Shown here piece by piece: positions 38,610 through 40,094 of a stretch of DNA of 40,094 nt. This DNA is from Prevotella sp. (GTDB taxonomy: Bacteria > Bacteroidota > Bacteroidia > Bacteroidales > Bacteroidaceae). Each line of letters starts with the position of its first letter. Within the stretch, counting starts at the first letter, position 1. The DNA is taken from the NCBI GenBank assembly GCA_017474485.1, contig JAFVHO010000033.1, positions 1 to 40,094 of the forward strand. The letters are read 5' to 3'. Position numbers and translations under genes: made by a program. The notes beneath the pieces are model-generated. The model was not told the DNA's origin. It did no database searches and was given only the letters and a program-made list of their open reading frames with translations.

Positions 38610-39353
38610 TTAGTCCTTATTCAATACAATGTCCATGAAAATCTGTCCAGCATACGACAGACTGTACTTAATCGTACCAGCAGCAGGATCACACTGGCTA
38701 TCCTTAATATAATCAAGACCATCACCCCAACCAGCAATTAAGCTCGACTGAAGGGTCAGCGTATTGTCAGGATTCAGGGATACATAACCCGTCATACAAT
38801 ACTTTGTACCATAGGCACGAATTTGATTATACCAACCACCAAGCAGGTCATTGACATAATAGATACCAGGAGCTACTTCCGTGAATGTGATACCTACGCA
38901 CTGAGTTGTATTGCCATATGCTGGAGCATAGTCGGCAAAGGTCTTTCCTGCAGTGCCATACTTGGTAGCAGCCATGTCTGTAGAATAGGTACCAGCAATT
39001 GAAGCTGTCACACTTGGGTCATAGACAACGACAGTGCGGCTGACTGATGCAGAATAGCCATCAGGATTAACAGCAGTATAGGTAATATCATAGAAGCCAA
39101 CCTTGTTGACGTCAACATTCTGAATACCTTCAGCCACAACTTTGGGCGTATAGTCCTCACCATTGAGTTCTGCCTTACAGCCTGCATCGTTGTAGGGAGT
39201 TCCTAGAGCTACCAAGGTTAATTCATCACCCTGCAAATCCATGTTGACATAGTATGTAACACGGGTATCGGTCGACTGGTCATCTTTATTGCACGACGTT
39301 AAGCCTAAGGCCATCATGCAAAGCAGCAGTCCAAATAAATATATCTTTTTCAT
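38610..39353 (-). CDS. DUF5012-type surface lipoprotein
   Basis: A 247-residue lipoprotein with lipobox LTSC (Cys21). An Ig-like DUF5011-style domain comes first (GTPYNDAGCKAELNGEDY, then VGFYDITYTAVNPDGYSASVSRTVVVYD). A C-terminal beta domain follows (SIAGTYSTDMAATKYG, YYVNDLLGGWYNQIRAYGTKY). Proteins of this layout lie after SusD in glycan-uptake operons and are thought to sit on the outer cell surface and help bind the ligand. It starts 23 nt after the SusD stop. The substrate cannot be told from this part of the operon. Confidence 0.82.
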   Translation of the reverse strand: MKKIYLFGLLLCMMALGLTSCNKDDQSTDTRVTYYVNMDLQGDELTLVALGTPYNDAGCKAELNGEDYTPKVVAEGIQNVDVNKVGFYDITYTAVNPDGYSASVSRTVVVYDPSVTASIAGTYSTDMAATKYGTAGKTFADYAPAYGNTTQCVGITFTEVAPGIYYVNDLLGGWYNQIRAYGTKYCMTGYVSLNPDNTLTLQSSLIAGWGDGLDYIKDSQCDPAAGTIKYSLSYAGQIFMDIVLNKD

Positions 39354-39376
39354 ATTTAATTCTCAATTATACGTTT

Positions 39377-40094
39377 TTATTTCACATCCCAGAACACCTT
39401 GTCAGTAACCTGACGAGCTTTCGAAGGCGTATTAACATTGTATTTACGAGAGTCACTGGAGTAAGGAATACTCATAGCGATGTTGTTGTTACCCTTCTTA
39501 TTGACTGCAGGAGCAATCAGTTCACCAGGAGTATAAAGCGTACCATCAGCCAATATCTCGAAAGCGCTATGACTTGACAGAGCAGGTACATCAGTACGGC
39601 GAATCTCCGACCAAGCCTCCATATGGTCATGCATGAAGAGAGCGACCCACTTCTGCATATAAATCAGGTTCAGCTTGTTGGCTGCATTAGCCCAACTACC
39701 AGCAGAAGCTAAGAAAGCATCAGCCCCTGCAATACCACGCAGTGAGAAATCAGCGGCAACGCCAGCCTCATAAGCAGCCTGTGCAGCAACTGCGTTATTG
39801 CTAAAGCGGTAATAAACCTCAGCAATCAGGAACTGCAGTTCACTCTGAGTGAAAAGGTAAATAGGCATACTATGTGTTACATCATAGTTAATGGTGCTCA
39901 CGTCTTGATTCTTATAAGAAGTGCCTACAATCTTAGGCTCTTGCTTCGAACCTGGGAACTGACCTACATAGGTATTATCGCTAGAACGTGGCTTGATGGC
40001 ATAACCAATACGGGGATCAGCAGTAGCCTCCATATAGCTCACGATAGGATAAGCAGCACAATGGTTGTTAGTCAGGCGGAATACTGACTGATAC
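39377..40094 (-). CDS. SusD/RagB-like outer-membrane lipoprotein, C-terminal part (runs off window)
   Basis: The frame is open to the window edge, so the N-terminus is missing; about 238 C-terminal residues are seen. SusD features: RLTNNHCAAYPIVSYMEATADPR, a TPR-like helix pair (FTQSELQFLIAEVYYRF), WANAANKLNLIYMQKWVALFMHDHMEAWSEIRRTDVPAL, and a C-terminal IPYSSDSRKYN...KVFWD. SusD-like proteins cap SusC-type transporters and bind glycans or other nutrients at the cell surface. A SusC gene is expected just outside the window. Two lipoprotein genes follow in the operon. Confidence 0.88.
   Translation of the reverse strand, partial: YQSVFRLTNNHCAAYPIVSYMEATADPRIGYAIKPRSSDNTYVGQFPGSKQEPKIVGTSYKNQDVSTINYDVTHSMPIYLFTQSELQFLIAEVYYRFSNNAVAAQAAYEAGVAADFSLRGIAGADAFLASAGSWANAANKLNLIYMQKWVALFMHDHMEAWSEIRRTDVPALSSHSAFEILADGTLYTPGELIAPAVNKKGNNNIAMSIPYSSDSRKYNVNTPSKARQVTDKVFWDVK

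Overview
The window looks like a chromosomal piece of a Bacteroidota species, most probably Prevotella or a close relative. Three things point there: promoters of the Bacteroidetes type (a TAnnTTTGC -7 box, often with a TTTG -33 box) lie in front of many genes; the surface genes are of the SusD, DUF5012 and lipid-binding lipoprotein kinds; and the PorW/SprE-PorX pair of the type IX secretion system (T9SS) is present. No rRNA, integrase, transposase or CRISPR array was seen. There is one tRNA gene, tRNA-Pro(GGG).

Region 1-11.1 kb is a rhamnogalacturonan-I (pectin side-chain) utilisation locus in two divergent operons. The minus operon encodes a CE12-type acetylesterase, L-rhamnose mutarotase (rhaM), a GH35 beta-galactosidase and the N-terminus of a GH2-like enzyme cut by the window edge. 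The plus operon encodes a GH2 beta-galactosidase, a GH105 unsaturated rhamnogalacturonyl hydrolase, a GH106 alpha-L-rhamnosidase and an aldo/keto reductase. Together they would deacetylate the polymer, remove galactose, rhamnose and unsaturated uronate, and deliver rhamnose in the right anomeric form.

Region 11.1-18.8 kb (minus strand) holds an RND efflux pump with its lipoprotein adaptor, a MATE exporter, a PL1 pectate lyase with a short C-terminal tail, a strong terminator and the tRNA. Region 19-25.5 kb (plus) is aroA, porW/sprE, porX and tsaE. Region 25.5-30 kb (minus) is a small acidic protein, trxA and dnaE. Region 30-34 kb is psd, pssA and a DUF4834 gene (plus), pyrH and birA (minus), and tadA (plus).

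Region 34.2-40.1 kb is accessory. It has a HEPN/nucleotidyltransferase pair, a 5'-truncated duplicate of a lipoprotein gene, an AAA-type ATPase, about 0.9 kb of repeats without a credible gene, and then the 3' end of a Sus-like operon (lipid-binding lipoprotein, DUF5012 lipoprotein, SusD).

The most unusual signal is a large set of short 'word' repeats (units of about 7-22 bp, 2-4 copies). They fill many intergenic gaps and also appear in frame inside conserved genes: birA, tsaE, pssA, the MATE gene, the GH35 gene, the pectate lyase, porW and the RND adaptor. Some words are shared exactly between distant loci; for example 24 identical bases stand before both porX and pssA.
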